From contig JACJYN010000002.1 of assembly GCA_020636095.1 (NCBI GenBank), positions 310,001-374,000 on the forward strand: 64,000 nt of DNA, read 5' to 3'. Below are positions 16,294-25,793 of this stretch, piece by piece. The first letter of the stretch is position 1; every line of letters starts with the position of its first letter. Under the pieces are notes generated by a model that had not been told where the DNA came from, did not search any database, and was given only the letters and a program-made list of their open reading frames with translations. The translations under genes were made by a program, and so were the position numbers. This DNA comes from Lewinellaceae bacterium (GTDB lineage: Bacteria > Bacteroidota > Bacteroidia > Chitinophagales > Saprospiraceae).

Positions 16294-17703
16294 ATGGAAA
16301 ACAGCCATTTAGTTGCTATCATGCGGACATTTTCCGCGAAAGAGGTTCGCAGCCTGCGCAAGTGGTTAGGCTCCCCTGTGCATAATCAGCGTGATGACGT
16401 GGTGCAGCTGTTCGAATACCTGATGGCGGGTGCTCATTTGACAGAAGAGAAATTCCTGGAAAAAGAACGCGTATTCTCCAAAGTATTCAACGGAGAACCA
16501 TTTGATGACGCCAAGTTACGGCAAAGCATGCACTTTCTGCTCAAAGCCATTGAAGAATTTCTCATTTACGAAGAACTGCGCGGCGACGAAGTCCGCTCCC
16601 GCATGGCCCTTTCCAGCGTTTACCGAAAGCGCAAGCTCGATAAGGCCTTTCAGAAAACCATCAATTCAGTAGAAACGCTTCAGGAGAAAGCCCCCTATCG
16701 GGATGAACACTATTTGCGCAATGAATATTTGCTGCAACTGGAAAAATATACTTTCCAGGAGGGAAAAAAGCGAACCGCCGAGATGAACCTGCAGGAAGTA
16801 TCCGATGCCCTGGACACCACTTTCCTGGCCGATAAATTGCGCCAAAGCTGCCTGATGATCGCCCACCAGGCCGTATACAAAGCCAGCTATAATATTGGCC
16901 TGCTGGAAGAAGTACTGGAGCACGTCAAGCGGCCCGAATTGATGAAACACCCCGCTATCGCCATTTACTATAATGGTTACATGGCCTTTACCCACGAAGG
17001 CAACAGCGATTACTTCCAGGCGCTCCGGCAGGAGATTCAAAACAACCTGCACCTCTTTTCCCATTCTGAAATCCGGGATATCTTCCTGATGGCCATTAAC
17101 TATTGCATCCGAAAGATGAATGTTGGCGAAGCTACTTTTGTCCGGGAGGCGTTTGAACTTTACCGCAGCGGTATAGAGGAAGGCATCCTGATCGAAAATG
17201 GCCTCGTTTCCCGCTTCACCTTCCTGAATGTTATCCGGATCGCCCTGCGGCTGGGAGAATTTAATTGGGTCGAGTCTTTCATCCCCGATTACAAACAATA
17301 CCTGGCGCCAAAATTCAGGGATACCATCGTGCACTACAGCAAGGCCAAGCTACTCTTCGAAAAGAAAGACTACGCCGCCGCCATGGAGTTGCTGGCTCAT
17401 GTCGATTATGACGACGTGCTGCTCACGCTCAACGCCCGCCTGATGCTGATCAAAATTTTCTACGAAACGGATGAATACGATGCCCTGGATTCACTGCTGG
17501 AAAGCATGCGCACCTATATTCATAGAAAGGACCTCACCAGCTCCTATAAATCCAATTACCAAAATATTATCCGGTACACCAAAAAACTCGTCCGGATCAA
17601 CCCCTATGACGGCAGCCAGAAATCAAAACTCAAAACAGAGATTATTGCCGCCAACCCCCTGACGGAAAAAAGCTGGCTGCTGGAGCATCTGGAGAAGTTG
17701 TGA
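16294..17703 (+). CDS. helical-repeat protein of unknown function, paralogue B
   Basis: A 469-aa homologue of the 10315 protein along its whole length: MENSHLVAIMRTFSAKEV with RSLRKWLGSPVHNQ near the N-terminus, FDDAKLRQSMHFLLKAIEEFL, then DKLRQSCLMIAHQAVYK, a TPR-like C-terminal half and the ending LTEKSWLLEHLEKL. ATG 16294 is chosen over 16282 because it gives the MxxSxL start shared by all four paralogues. Predicted cytoplasmic, no catalytic motif. It is divergent from the T9SS-B gene with about 210 bp between starts, and is followed after 120 bases by aroB. Confidence 0.85.
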   Translation: MENSHLVAIMRTFSAKEVRSLRKWLGSPVHNQRDDVVQLFEYLMAGAHLTEEKFLEKERVFSKVFNGEPFDDAKLRQSMHFLLKAIEEFLIYEELRGDEVRSRMALSSVYRKRKLDKAFQKTINSVETLQEKAPYRDEHYLRNEYLLQLEKYTFQEGKKRTAEMNLQEVSDALDTTFLADKLRQSCLMIAHQAVYKASYNIGLLEEVLEHVKRPELMKHPAIAIYYNGYMAFTHEGNSDYFQALRQEIQNNLHLFSHSEIRDIFLMAINYCIRKMNVGEATFVREAFELYRSGIEEGILIENGLVSRFTFLNVIRIALRLGEFNWVESFIPDYKQYLAPKFRDTIVHYSKAKLLFEKKDYAAAMELLAHVDYDDVLLTLNARLMLIKIFYETDEYDALDSLLESMRTYIHRKDLTSSYKSNYQNIIRYTKKLVRINPYDGSQKSKLKTEIIAANPLTEKSWLLEHLEKL

Positions 17704-17823
17704 GCCGTGTGGAAAAGTATTACCCGCTTACACACCTACTCATCCTTGCCCAACAAATTCTCGAAACATTTGAACCTTCGGCCCGCGAACCGTAGCTTTG
17801 GCCATTTAAAGGCAACAAAAACA

Positions 17824-18891
17824 ATGGAGGCCATCCAGCTAAAAGACTATACCATATATGTAGGGCCGTTGCAGCAATCCCTCCCCGGATTCCTGAAAGG
17901 GCTTTCCTACGGCGCCCTGTTCGTCATCGCCGACAACAACACGCAGGCGTTTTGCCTGCCGTTGTTGGAAAAGGCATTAGGGCATAGCGGCTATCATCTG
18001 ATACAGATACCAGCCGGGGAAGCCCATAAGACCCTGGACACCTGCCAGCAAATCTGGGCGCAGCTCATGGCCCAGCGCGCCGGCCGCGATGCGCTCGTTC
18101 TCAACCTGGGCGGCGGTGTGATCGGCGATATGGGAGGCTTTTGCGCCGCTACTTTCAAGCGAGGCATCCGGTTTATCCAGTTGCCCACCACCCTACTCTC
18201 CCAGGTGGATGCTTCTATCGGCGGCAAGCTGGGGATTGACTTCATGCAGGTCAAGAACAGCATTGGCCTGTTCCGGGACCCTCTGGGCGTCTTCATCGAC
18301 CCGGCCTTTCTGGCAACCCTGCCCGGGCGGGAACTGCGCAGTGGCTACGCCGAGATCATCAAACACAGCCTCATTGCGGACGCCGGCTTATGGCGGCAGC
18401 TACAGGAACTCCGCCGCCTCGACGAGGCTGGCTGGGAGGCGCTGATTAGCCCTTCTCTGCATATTAAAAAAAGAATAGTTGAAGCCGACCCGTTTGAGAA
18501 GGGCCTGCGCAAAGCCCTCAATTTCGGGCATACCATTGGCCACGCCATCGAAGGTTTTGCCCTCGACACCCAAACGCCCTTGTTGCACGGCGAGGCAATT
18601 GCGATCGGCATGATTTGCGAAACCTACCTCTCCGCTAAAGAAGTGGGGCTTCCGGAAAAAGATGTAGAGCAGGTTGCGCGTTATATCATACAACATTACG
18701 GCCATCAGGCACTGAATCCCCGCCACTACGAGGCCTACCTGCGCCTGATGGGCAACGACAAAAAAAATGAGGGACAAGACATCAATTTCAGCCTGATCAA
18801 CCCGATCGGCCAGGCGGCTATCAACCGGCACTGTTCTGCCGATCTCATTGTCGAAAGCCTGGAATTCTACAATACGCTGGCAAAAGCTTAG
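17824..18891 (+). CDS. aroB: 3-dehydroquinate synthase
   Basis: Second step of the shikimate pathway: converts DAHP to 3-dehydroquinate using NAD+ and a divalent metal. The 355-aa reading starting MEAIQLKDYTIYVG is the right length; the frame is open further upstream to 17707 but that extension is not conserved-looking. Visible motifs are the NAD-binding LGGGVIGDMGGFCAATFKRG, TLLSQVDASIGGKLGID, the metal-ligand glutamate in SGYAEIIKHSL, and the histidines in NFGHTIGHAIE and LLHGEAIAIGM. It lies between a helical-family gene and a penicillin-binding protein gene. Confidence 0.96.
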   Translation: MEAIQLKDYTIYVGPLQQSLPGFLKGLSYGALFVIADNNTQAFCLPLLEKALGHSGYHLIQIPAGEAHKTLDTCQQIWAQLMAQRAGRDALVLNLGGGVIGDMGGFCAATFKRGIRFIQLPTTLLSQVDASIGGKLGIDFMQVKNSIGLFRDPLGVFIDPAFLATLPGRELRSGYAEIIKHSLIADAGLWRQLQELRRLDEAGWEALISPSLHIKKRIVEADPFEKGLRKALNFGHTIGHAIEGFALDTQTPLLHGEAIAIGMICETYLSAKEVGLPEKDVEQVARYIIQHYGHQALNPRHYEAYLRLMGNDKKNEGQDINFSLINPIGQAAINRHCSADLIVESLEFYNTLAKA

Positions 18892-18942
18892 AGGTTGTTC
18901 GAACCGAATTTGCTAACTTTACATCCTGAATTACATACAAGC

Positions 18943-21528
18943 ATGGATTACAACACCCTCAATAATAAACAGGAAACCTACCGCAAGATCGCCCGGTGGA
19001 TGTGGTACATCAGCATGGGAGGCCTTGGCGCTACTCTTTTGGCTTTTCTGGTCCTGTCCTTCACCAACCTCCCCTCGGTTAAACAGCTGGAGAACCCCAA
19101 GAGTGAAGAAGCCTCCCAAATCTTCGCCGCCAACGGAGAAGTGATCGGACGTTATTACACCGAGAACCGGGTGCCGGTCTCCTATAGCGAACTCTCTCCC
19201 AACCTGGTGAATGCGTTGATCGCCACCGAAGATGAACGCTATAGAGAACACAGCGGTATCGACTTCACCGCTCTGGGGCGCGTAGCCATAAAGACGGTCC
19301 TGATGGGGCAGAAAAGCTCCGGCGGCGCCAGTACCATTACCCAACAGCTGGCCAAACTGCTCTTCACCGGGCAGGCAGCCACCAATATACCGGAAAGGGT
19401 CATTCAGAAGCTCAAAGAATGGATCATTGCCGTCCGCCTGGAGCGCCGCTATACGAAGGAGGAAATCATCTCGATGTACCTCAATAAATTCAACTTCATC
19501 AATGGCGCCTACGGTATCAAGGCCGCTTCCGAAATCTATTTCGGCAAATCTCAGGACTCTCTTTCTATCTCTGAAGCCGCCATACTGGTGGGAATGTTGA
19601 AAAACCCTTCCTTGTTCAACCCGCTGCGGCGGCCCGATACCGTGTTGCAACGGAGAATGGTCGTTCTCCATCAAATGCAGAATAACGGCATGATCAGCCA
19701 GGAACAGTACGACACCCTCCGCCAATTGCCGCTGGGCATCAATTTTACCCGCCAGACGCACGTCGATGGGATTGCGCCTTACTTCCGCATGGAGTTGGCC
19801 AAAGAAATTAAAAAGATACTGGACCGCAAAGAGTACCGCAAGTCTGATGGTTCTATGTACGATATCTACCGCGACGGCCTGCGCATCTACACCACCATTG
19901 ACCCCGCCATGCAGCGCCTGGCGGAAGAAGTGATGGTTGAGCACATGGCCAAAGTTCAGAACTCCTTCTGGAAAACCTGGAAAGTAGTCAAAAAAGACCC
20001 ATGGGAATACACCAGTGGTTCAGACAACGAAGTACCGGTGCCGATCCGCAAGGAAGCCCTTCAGGACCTGGTTCGCCGGTCCGACCGCTACCAGGGCCTG
20101 CGCGCTAAATATCTGACCGACATCCTGGACCAGATCGGGCAGGAGGCCGAAGGCATCATTTTCCACGACGACGACCGGGAGGTAGAGCGCATCGTTGAAG
20201 ACGAAGAAAAAGGAGGCGTCATTTCCAAACTGGTGGAGCGTCGGTTGATCACCTCCAAGCTTGCCGCCAGTTACCGGCAGGTGCAACGCAGCCGCCACTT
20301 CGACGCGCTGAAATCCAAGTGGCATGCGCTACAGGCAGAGGCGGAAAAGGTGTTCAACACCAAAGTAGAAATGAGGGTTTTCACCTATGATACGCCCTCT
20401 ATGGAAAAGGATACGGCTATGACTCCATTGGACTCCGTGAAGTACCTTCGCATGATCCTGCAGACCGGCATATTGGCGGTAGACCCGGTCACTGGATACG
20501 TCAAGGTATGGGTAGGAGGCGTCAACTTCAAGTATTTTCAATATGACCACAACCAAACCAGCCGGCAGGTGGGCTCGACCTTCAAACCCTTCGTATACGC
20601 TACTGCCATTGCCCAGCAGGGGTTCTCGCCCTGTTATCAAGTCTATGACCTGCCCCAGACCATAGCCCCCGGCGATGGCAATTTTTTCCTGGCTAAGGAG
20701 TGGACGCCAAGAAACGCGGATGGCATCTATACCGGCCAATTGCTCACCCTCAAGGACGGGCTGCGCAAATCGAAGAACACGGTCTCCGTTCATCTGATGA
20801 AGCAACTCGGCGACACGGAGCCCGTCCGCGGGCTGGTCGACCAGATGGGTATCGACAGCAGCCTTCGGTATCCAAACGGCCGCTACCGGGTCCCGAAATC
20901 GCCGTCTATCTGCCTGGGCTCCACCGACCTCACCAATATGGAGATGACCGGCGCCTACACTACCTTTGCCAATAACGGCATCTACAACAAACCCATCTAT
21001 CTGTTGCGGATCGAAGACAAAAACGGGCGCATCCTCTATGAAGAGTTTCCGCAGGAAAAGGTAGCCATCAACGCCAATGCCAATTATGTGATGGTCGAGA
21101 TGCTCAAGTATGCCGCCACCGGCCTTGGCGGCCTGAAAAGTGAGGTTGGAGGCAAAACCGGAACGACTAACGACTATGTGGATGGCTGGTTTATGGGCAT
21201 TACGCCTACGCTGGTCGTCGGCACCTGGGTTGGCGGCGAAGACCGCTGGATTCGATTTCGCTCGCTGACTTACGGCCAGGGAGCTTACATGGCCAAGCCT
21301 TTCTTCCGGGAGTTTCTGCGCAAGCTGGAAGCATCCGAGGAATACGGTTATGATGCCGCCGCCCGCTTTCACCGCCCACCCGGCGATATCGGTATTGAAA
21401 TGGATTGTAACGAATACCGGCGGTCCACCCTTCCCATGAATGACAATGAATTTGAGGACGAAGGCTTCGGAAATGATATGTTTGGGGATGAAATCGGCGG
21501 ATCACCACAAGAGGAGGAGTTTCAATAA
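18943..21528 (+). CDS. class A penicillin-binding protein (PBP1A-type, transglycosylase/transpeptidase)
   Basis: A bifunctional peptidoglycan synthase of 861 aa. It has an N-terminal membrane anchor (about residues 19-42), a GT51 glycosyltransferase domain with the catalytic-glutamate motif ATEDERYREHSGID and SGGASTITQQLAKLLF (about 85-260), and a transpeptidase domain with SxxK as STFKP (about 545), SxN as SKN and KTG as KTGTTNDYVDGW. A long insert of charged helix (about 340-470) lies between the domains. The C-terminus is acidic. ATG 18943 is chosen because it directly precedes the anchor; the open frame reaches 18895. Confidence 0.95.
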   Translation: MDYNTLNNKQETYRKIARWMWYISMGGLGATLLAFLVLSFTNLPSVKQLENPKSEEASQIFAANGEVIGRYYTENRVPVSYSELSPNLVNALIATEDERYREHSGIDFTALGRVAIKTVLMGQKSSGGASTITQQLAKLLFTGQAATNIPERVIQKLKEWIIAVRLERRYTKEEIISMYLNKFNFINGAYGIKAASEIYFGKSQDSLSISEAAILVGMLKNPSLFNPLRRPDTVLQRRMVVLHQMQNNGMISQEQYDTLRQLPLGINFTRQTHVDGIAPYFRMELAKEIKKILDRKEYRKSDGSMYDIYRDGLRIYTTIDPAMQRLAEEVMVEHMAKVQNSFWKTWKVVKKDPWEYTSGSDNEVPVPIRKEALQDLVRRSDRYQGLRAKYLTDILDQIGQEAEGIIFHDDDREVERIVEDEEKGGVISKLVERRLITSKLAASYRQVQRSRHFDALKSKWHALQAEAEKVFNTKVEMRVFTYDTPSMEKDTAMTPLDSVKYLRMILQTGILAVDPVTGYVKVWVGGVNFKYFQYDHNQTSRQVGSTFKPFVYATAIAQQGFSPCYQVYDLPQTIAPGDGNFFLAKEWTPRNADGIYTGQLLTLKDGLRKSKNTVSVHLMKQLGDTEPVRGLVDQMGIDSSLRYPNGRYRVPKSPSICLGSTDLTNMEMTGAYTTFANNGIYNKPIYLLRIEDKNGRILYEEFPQEKVAINANANYVMVEMLKYAATGLGGLKSEVGGKTGTTNDYVDGWFMGITPTLVVGTWVGGEDRWIRFRSLTYGQGAYMAKPFFREFLRKLEASEEYGYDAAARFHRPPGDIGIEMDCNEYRRSTLPMNDNEFEDEGFGNDMFGDEIGGSPQEEEFQ

Positions 21529-21684
21529 GCGGAAACCCACATCATTTTTTAAGGATTTTTTTTAGAGTATCATGTTTGGAGGCCGGGGTTGAAAGTGGCC
21601 TTCGCTGCTCAAAAATTGGCCTCCAAATACTCTTAGGGCGATCCGCCTGCAAATACGCCATGCTTCTTAACCAAGCCATTCTAC

Positions 21685-23694
21685 ATGAACTGGAAAATCG
21701 TTTTAAGTATCGTAATATCCGGATTGCTGCTTTATGGAAGCTGCGTCCCGCCTTCTAATGAAGTTCCCACTGATATCAGTATCGATATAGAAGGCCCCGT
21801 CTTTCAAAAAATCCATAATTTTCAGGACCGGCAGCTCCGGGACAGCCTGTATTTTTACTTCCACCACAACGATCCAACCCATCGGTACCTGGCGGCAATG
21901 GCCTTTGGCTCCATTCGGGACAGCACCGCCAACGATAGCCTGGCTTTATTGCTGGGCGACCCGGCCGACGAGGTGCGGGCCGCTGCCGCTTTTGCCATCG
22001 GCCAGGCCGGCGCCGTTTCCGGGGAATCGATACTCCTGAGGGCTTTTAGCCGGGAAGACACCAGCGGGGCCTATTGGCTGGCCAACCGCGCCATTCTGGA
22101 AGCAATAGGTAAATGTGGCGGAGAAGAAAGCCTGCTGGCCCTGAGCACCATCACTACCTATCAACCCAAAGATACCCTATTGGTGGAAGGGCAGGCACTG
22201 GGCATTTACCGATATGCCCTGCGCGGCTTTACGCTGCCGGAGGGTACTGCCCGCATGCTGGACATAGCCACCGATGGTAGTTATCCGGTTAACTGCCGGG
22301 TTATTGCCGCCAATTATCTGTTCCGGGCCCAGAACATCCAGATCGACAGCGCTGCGGTTCCGGCCCTGGCGGAAGTCGTCAATACGGAGCCGGACGCCCG
22401 CATCCGCATGGCCCTGGTGGTAGCGCTGGGCAAAACCCGGTCCCAACCGGCCAAACGCGTTTTGCTCGAAGCCTTCGAAAAAGAGCAGGACTATCGCGTT
22501 CAGTGCAACATCCTGCGGGCACTGGGCAATTTTGATTATGAAAGTGTAAAGCCCATAGCCCTTACTGCATTGAAGGCCAATAATATAAACCTGGCGAACC
22601 GGGCAGTACAATTCTTCCTGGAAAATGGCGATTCCCGAGATGCCACCCTTTACTGGCAGGCCGCCAAAGACCCCCTTCCCTGGCAAATCCAGCTGGGCAT
22701 GTACCAGGCTGCCAACCGCCACCTTCCTGCCTACTTTGTCGATTACCGGGACGCCATCAACAGCGAACTTCGGCAGCGCTTCCGCACCGCCAATTCCCCC
22801 TTTGAAAAAACAGCGGCCCTGACGGCACTCAGCGAATTCGGCTGGAACTACCGCCATATCTACCGGGAAGGCTTTCGGGCCGAAACGCCGGCTATCCGCA
22901 CCGCCACCATGGAAGCACTGGCTGCCATTAGCAACCGGACAGACTTCCGGGCTTTCTTCGGTGAAGGTTACCGGCAGGTGCGGCGGGAGCTGCTCGGCAT
23001 GTTTCTGGAGGCGATGCAAACCGGCGACCCCGCCATGATTGCCATCGCCGCCGGCGCCCTCCGCAACCCCAACCTCAACTACCAAACTTACCTTGAAAGC
23101 TACGGATTGCTGGATACCGCGCTAACGCGGCTGGAACTGCCCAAAGAGATCGAAACGTACAACGAACTCCGCAAAACCCTGGCTTTTTTCAAAGAGGAGC
23201 CCGAACCACAACCCATTACCCCTGAATTCAACCACCCGATCGACTGGAGCATGATCAGCCGGATCGCCAACGGACAGGCCGTAGTCATCAAAACGCCCCG
23301 GGGCAATATCGAGCTGGAACTGCTCCCGGAGGCCGCTCCCGGGACGGTAGCTAATTTTATCGCCCTCATTCGCCAGGGTTTCTATACCGGCAAAGTCTTC
23401 CACCGCGTTGTCCCCAATTTTGTCATACAGGGCGGCGGTATGCGGGGTGACGGCTACGGCAGCCTGGATTATACCATCCGCTCGGAATTGTCGAGGCTGC
23501 ATTTCCTGGAGGAAGGATATGTGGGTATGGCTTCATCGGGAAATCATACAGAATGCACCCAATTCTTCATAACTCATGCTCCTGCCCTCCATCTCGATGG
23601 CAATTATACTATCTTTGCCCGCGTGTCTAATGGGATGGATATCGTGCATCAGATACAAATCGGGGACAAGATCGAGGAGATCGTAATACAGTAA
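21685..23694 (+). CDS. lipoprotein with HEAT-like repeats and C-terminal cyclophilin (peptidylprolyl isomerase) domain
   Basis: A 669-aa envelope protein. The N-terminus MNWKIVLSIVISGLLLYGSC has a lipobox with Cys20. Residues about 60-470 form HEAT-type helical repeats (DEVRAAAAFAIGQAG; DARIRMALVVALGKT; DYRVQCNILRALGNFD). The last 150 residues are a cyclophilin with GNIELELLPEAAPGTVANF, the catalytic-arginine motif FHRVVPNFVIQGG and ECTQFFITHAPALHLDG. It probably catalyses proline isomerisation of exported proteins in the periplasm, with the repeats as a binding scaffold. It lies 22 bases before gcvT, without functional connection. Confidence 0.92.
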   Translation: MNWKIVLSIVISGLLLYGSCVPPSNEVPTDISIDIEGPVFQKIHNFQDRQLRDSLYFYFHHNDPTHRYLAAMAFGSIRDSTANDSLALLLGDPADEVRAAAAFAIGQAGAVSGESILLRAFSREDTSGAYWLANRAILEAIGKCGGEESLLALSTITTYQPKDTLLVEGQALGIYRYALRGFTLPEGTARMLDIATDGSYPVNCRVIAANYLFRAQNIQIDSAAVPALAEVVNTEPDARIRMALVVALGKTRSQPAKRVLLEAFEKEQDYRVQCNILRALGNFDYESVKPIALTALKANNINLANRAVQFFLENGDSRDATLYWQAAKDPLPWQIQLGMYQAANRHLPAYFVDYRDAINSELRQRFRTANSPFEKTAALTALSEFGWNYRHIYREGFRAETPAIRTATMEALAAISNRTDFRAFFGEGYRQVRRELLGMFLEAMQTGDPAMIAIAAGALRNPNLNYQTYLESYGLLDTALTRLELPKEIETYNELRKTLAFFKEEPEPQPITPEFNHPIDWSMISRIANGQAVVIKTPRGNIELELLPEAAPGTVANFIALIRQGFYTGKVFHRVVPNFVIQGGGMRGDGYGSLDYTIRSELSRLHFLEEGYVGMASSGNHTECTQFFITHAPALHLDGNYTIFARVSNGMDIVHQIQIGDKIEEIVIQ

Positions 23695-23716
23695 CTATCC
23701 AGAATAAAACCAGAAA

Positions 23717-24829
23717 ATGAAAAACACACCTTTAACAGAAAAACACATCGCCCTGGGCGCCCGCATGGCGGAATTTGCCGGCTATAACATGCCTATTTCT
23801 TATGCCGGAATCAAGGAAGAACACCATCAGGTCCGGAATAAGGTAGGGGTTTTTGATGTGTCCCACATGGGAGAGTTCATCGTCCGGGGCAAAGAGGCGC
23901 TCCAACTCGTACAAAAGATCACATCCAATGACGCCTCCAAACTCCATATCGGCGACGCGCAATACTCCTGTTTCCCCAACAGCCGGGGAGGCATCGTCGA
24001 TGATTGCCTGGCCTATCGCCTGCCACAGGATATGTGCGCCGAAGGAGAACAGGCCTTTATGCTGGTCGTCAACGCCTCCAATATCGATAAAGACTGGGAA
24101 TGGGCCAACCGCCACAATGCGTTCGATACCCGGTTGATCAATATCTCGGATCAAACGGCCCTGCTGGCCGTTCAGGGGCCGCAGGCCATCGAAGCAATGC
24201 AACCCTTAACGGATGTGAACCTGGAAGGGCTAAAATACTACACCTTCACCAAAGGAACCTTTGCCGGCATCGACAATGTGCTCATCTCCGCTACCGGCTA
24301 CACCGGCGCGGGCGGTTTCGAATTGTATGTGAATACCGATAAGGCGGCGGCTCTGTGGGACTCGATTTTTGAGGCCGGCGCCGCCTATGATATCCAACCC
24401 ATTGGCCTGGGCGCCCGGGATACGCTCCGCCTGGAGATGGGCTACTGCCTCTATGGCAATGACATCGACGACGACACCTCCCCTATCGAAGCCGGCCTGG
24501 GCTGGATCACCAAAACGAAAAAAGGCGATTTTATCAGCCGCGACACCTTCGTTCGGCAGCGGGAAGAAGGCGTCAGCCGCAAACTGGTGGGCTTCATTTT
24601 ACCGGAAGAGCGGCGGGTGCCCCGCCACGGTTATCCTATCGAAGATGCCGAAGGCAATGAAATCGGACAAGTGACCTCAGGCACCCTGTCCCCTTCCCTC
24701 GAATATCCAATTGGTATGGGTTATGTACAACATGCATTCGCAGCGCCAGGCTCCCTGGTTTATATTGTTGTTGGAAAGAAACGTTTGGAAGCTGAAGTGG
24801 TTAAGCCTCCGTTTTTCAAGGCTTCCTGA
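23717..24829 (+). CDS. gcvT: aminomethyltransferase (glycine cleavage T protein)
   Basis: T protein of the glycine cleavage system: transfers the methylene group from aminomethyl-lipoyl H protein to tetrahydrofolate. At 370 aa it is of normal length. The N-terminus has TEKHIALGARMAEFAGYNMP and GVFDVSHMGEF; the folate-binding core includes GYTGAGGFELY and GLGARDTLRLEMGYCLYGNDID; the C-terminal barrel starts around GFILPEERRVPRHGYPI. The gcvH and gcvP genes are not in the window. Confidence 0.97.
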   Translation: MKNTPLTEKHIALGARMAEFAGYNMPISYAGIKEEHHQVRNKVGVFDVSHMGEFIVRGKEALQLVQKITSNDASKLHIGDAQYSCFPNSRGGIVDDCLAYRLPQDMCAEGEQAFMLVVNASNIDKDWEWANRHNAFDTRLINISDQTALLAVQGPQAIEAMQPLTDVNLEGLKYYTFTKGTFAGIDNVLISATGYTGAGGFELYVNTDKAAALWDSIFEAGAAYDIQPIGLGARDTLRLEMGYCLYGNDIDDDTSPIEAGLGWITKTKKGDFISRDTFVRQREEGVSRKLVGFILPEERRVPRHGYPIEDAEGNEIGQVTSGTLSPSLEYPIGMGYVQHAFAAPGSLVYIVVGKKRLEAEVVKPPFFKAS

Positions 24830-24923
24830 AGTATCCTAAACAAATTTCGGATATTTTTATTTATTTTGTCGGTTCAGTACTTATTGAAACTTTGCTTCAA
24901 CAAGTTATTAATACCCATTCCGA

Positions 24924-25424
24924 ATGACATTAAAAGAAGGAAAAGAAAGGTTTATCCAGTCCTGGGGAGCATTGGGGTCGAGTTGGGGCATCAACCGCAC
25001 CATGGCACAGATTCACGCCCTGCTGCTGATCGCTCCCGAATCGCTCTCCGCGGAAGAGATCATGGAGGAGTTGCAGATATCCCGTGGAAACGCCAATATG
25101 AATATACGGGCGCTGATCGACTGGGGATTGGTCTATAAAGAATTAAAGCCCGGAGAGCGCAAGGAGTTCTTCGTTGCGGAAAAAGATATGTGGGAAGTGG
25201 TGAAAAATATCATCGTCCAACGCAAAAAACGGGAGCTGGAACCCATGCTCCGGGTCCTGGATGAAATTTCCAGCGTGGATCCCGAAAGTGAAGAAGCCAG
25301 GGAATTCATCGAAATCATCCGCGAAATAAAACTCTTCTCCAACAAAGCTGACTCCACCCTCGACACCCTCGTCAAAGCTGATTCCAACTGGTTTGTCGGT
25401 ACATTTATGAAAATGATTAAATGA
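24924..25424 (+). CDS. GbsR/MarR-like winged-helix transcriptional regulator
   Basis: A 166-aa regulator. After a short helix (RFIQSWGALGSSWGINRTMAQIHALLL) comes a winged helix-turn-helix (about residues 45-90: ESLSAEEIMEELQISRGNANMNIRALIDWGLVYKE, wing ERKEFFVAEKDMW), then a long C-terminal dimerisation helix. The order is that of GbsR-type regulators. The targets are unknown. It is monocistronic with its own terminator; the next gene starts 370 bases later. Confidence 0.88.
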   Translation: MTLKEGKERFIQSWGALGSSWGINRTMAQIHALLLIAPESLSAEEIMEELQISRGNANMNIRALIDWGLVYKELKPGERKEFFVAEKDMWEVVKNIIVQRKKRELEPMLRVLDEISSVDPESEEAREFIEIIREIKLFSNKADSTLDTLVKADSNWFVGTFMKMIK

Positions 25425-25433
25425 GTTTTGCCG

Positions 25434-25462
25434 AAGTTTTTTGCCGAATCGGCAAAAAACTT
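25434..25462 (+). terminator. terminator after the GbsR-like gene
   Basis: A 14-bp perfect stem (AAGTTTTTTGCCGA / TCGGCAAAAAACTT) ten bases after the stop codon at 25424. The T-rich arms make it a plausible bidirectional terminator. The remaining sequence up to 25610 shows no gene. Confidence 0.65.
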
Positions 25463-25610
25463 TAGTCCTCAGAATGGCTGCCTCCCCACTTAAGCAGGGT
25501 TGCAGTACGCCTGCCTTCCCGGCACGCTATCAGGGCGTGTCGAGTCGGCCTGTTCCTTTCGTCCCCCTGAGCACCCGGGATGGAGGAAAAACATAAACTC
25601 AAATAAAAAG

Positions 25611-25626
25611 TTTAGACTAGGCTAAA
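25611..25626. promoter_or_regulatory. candidate DtxR/MntR-type operator
   Basis: TTTAGACTAGGCTAAA is a 16-bp palindrome with one mismatched pair, centred on CTAG. TTTAG/CTAAA half-sites resemble the TTAGG/CCTAA half-sites bound by DtxR-family repressors. It is followed at once by an AT-rich stretch and lies 168 bases upstream of a gene that itself encodes a DtxR-like domain, suggesting metal-dependent autoregulation. Confidence 0.5.
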
Positions 25627-25793
25627 AATATATTTTTATTGTTTTAAAATAAACATATATTTGCTGAGGCCCAGGCAATTTACCGGTATATCCTGCTGGG
25701 CCGGCTTTTTGAAAGTTGTTCGGCAGACAGGGAAACCCGCTAGTTCCAAATCGGATCTTCAAGGGGTTGCTGCCAAAAAGAAACACAGGAAGA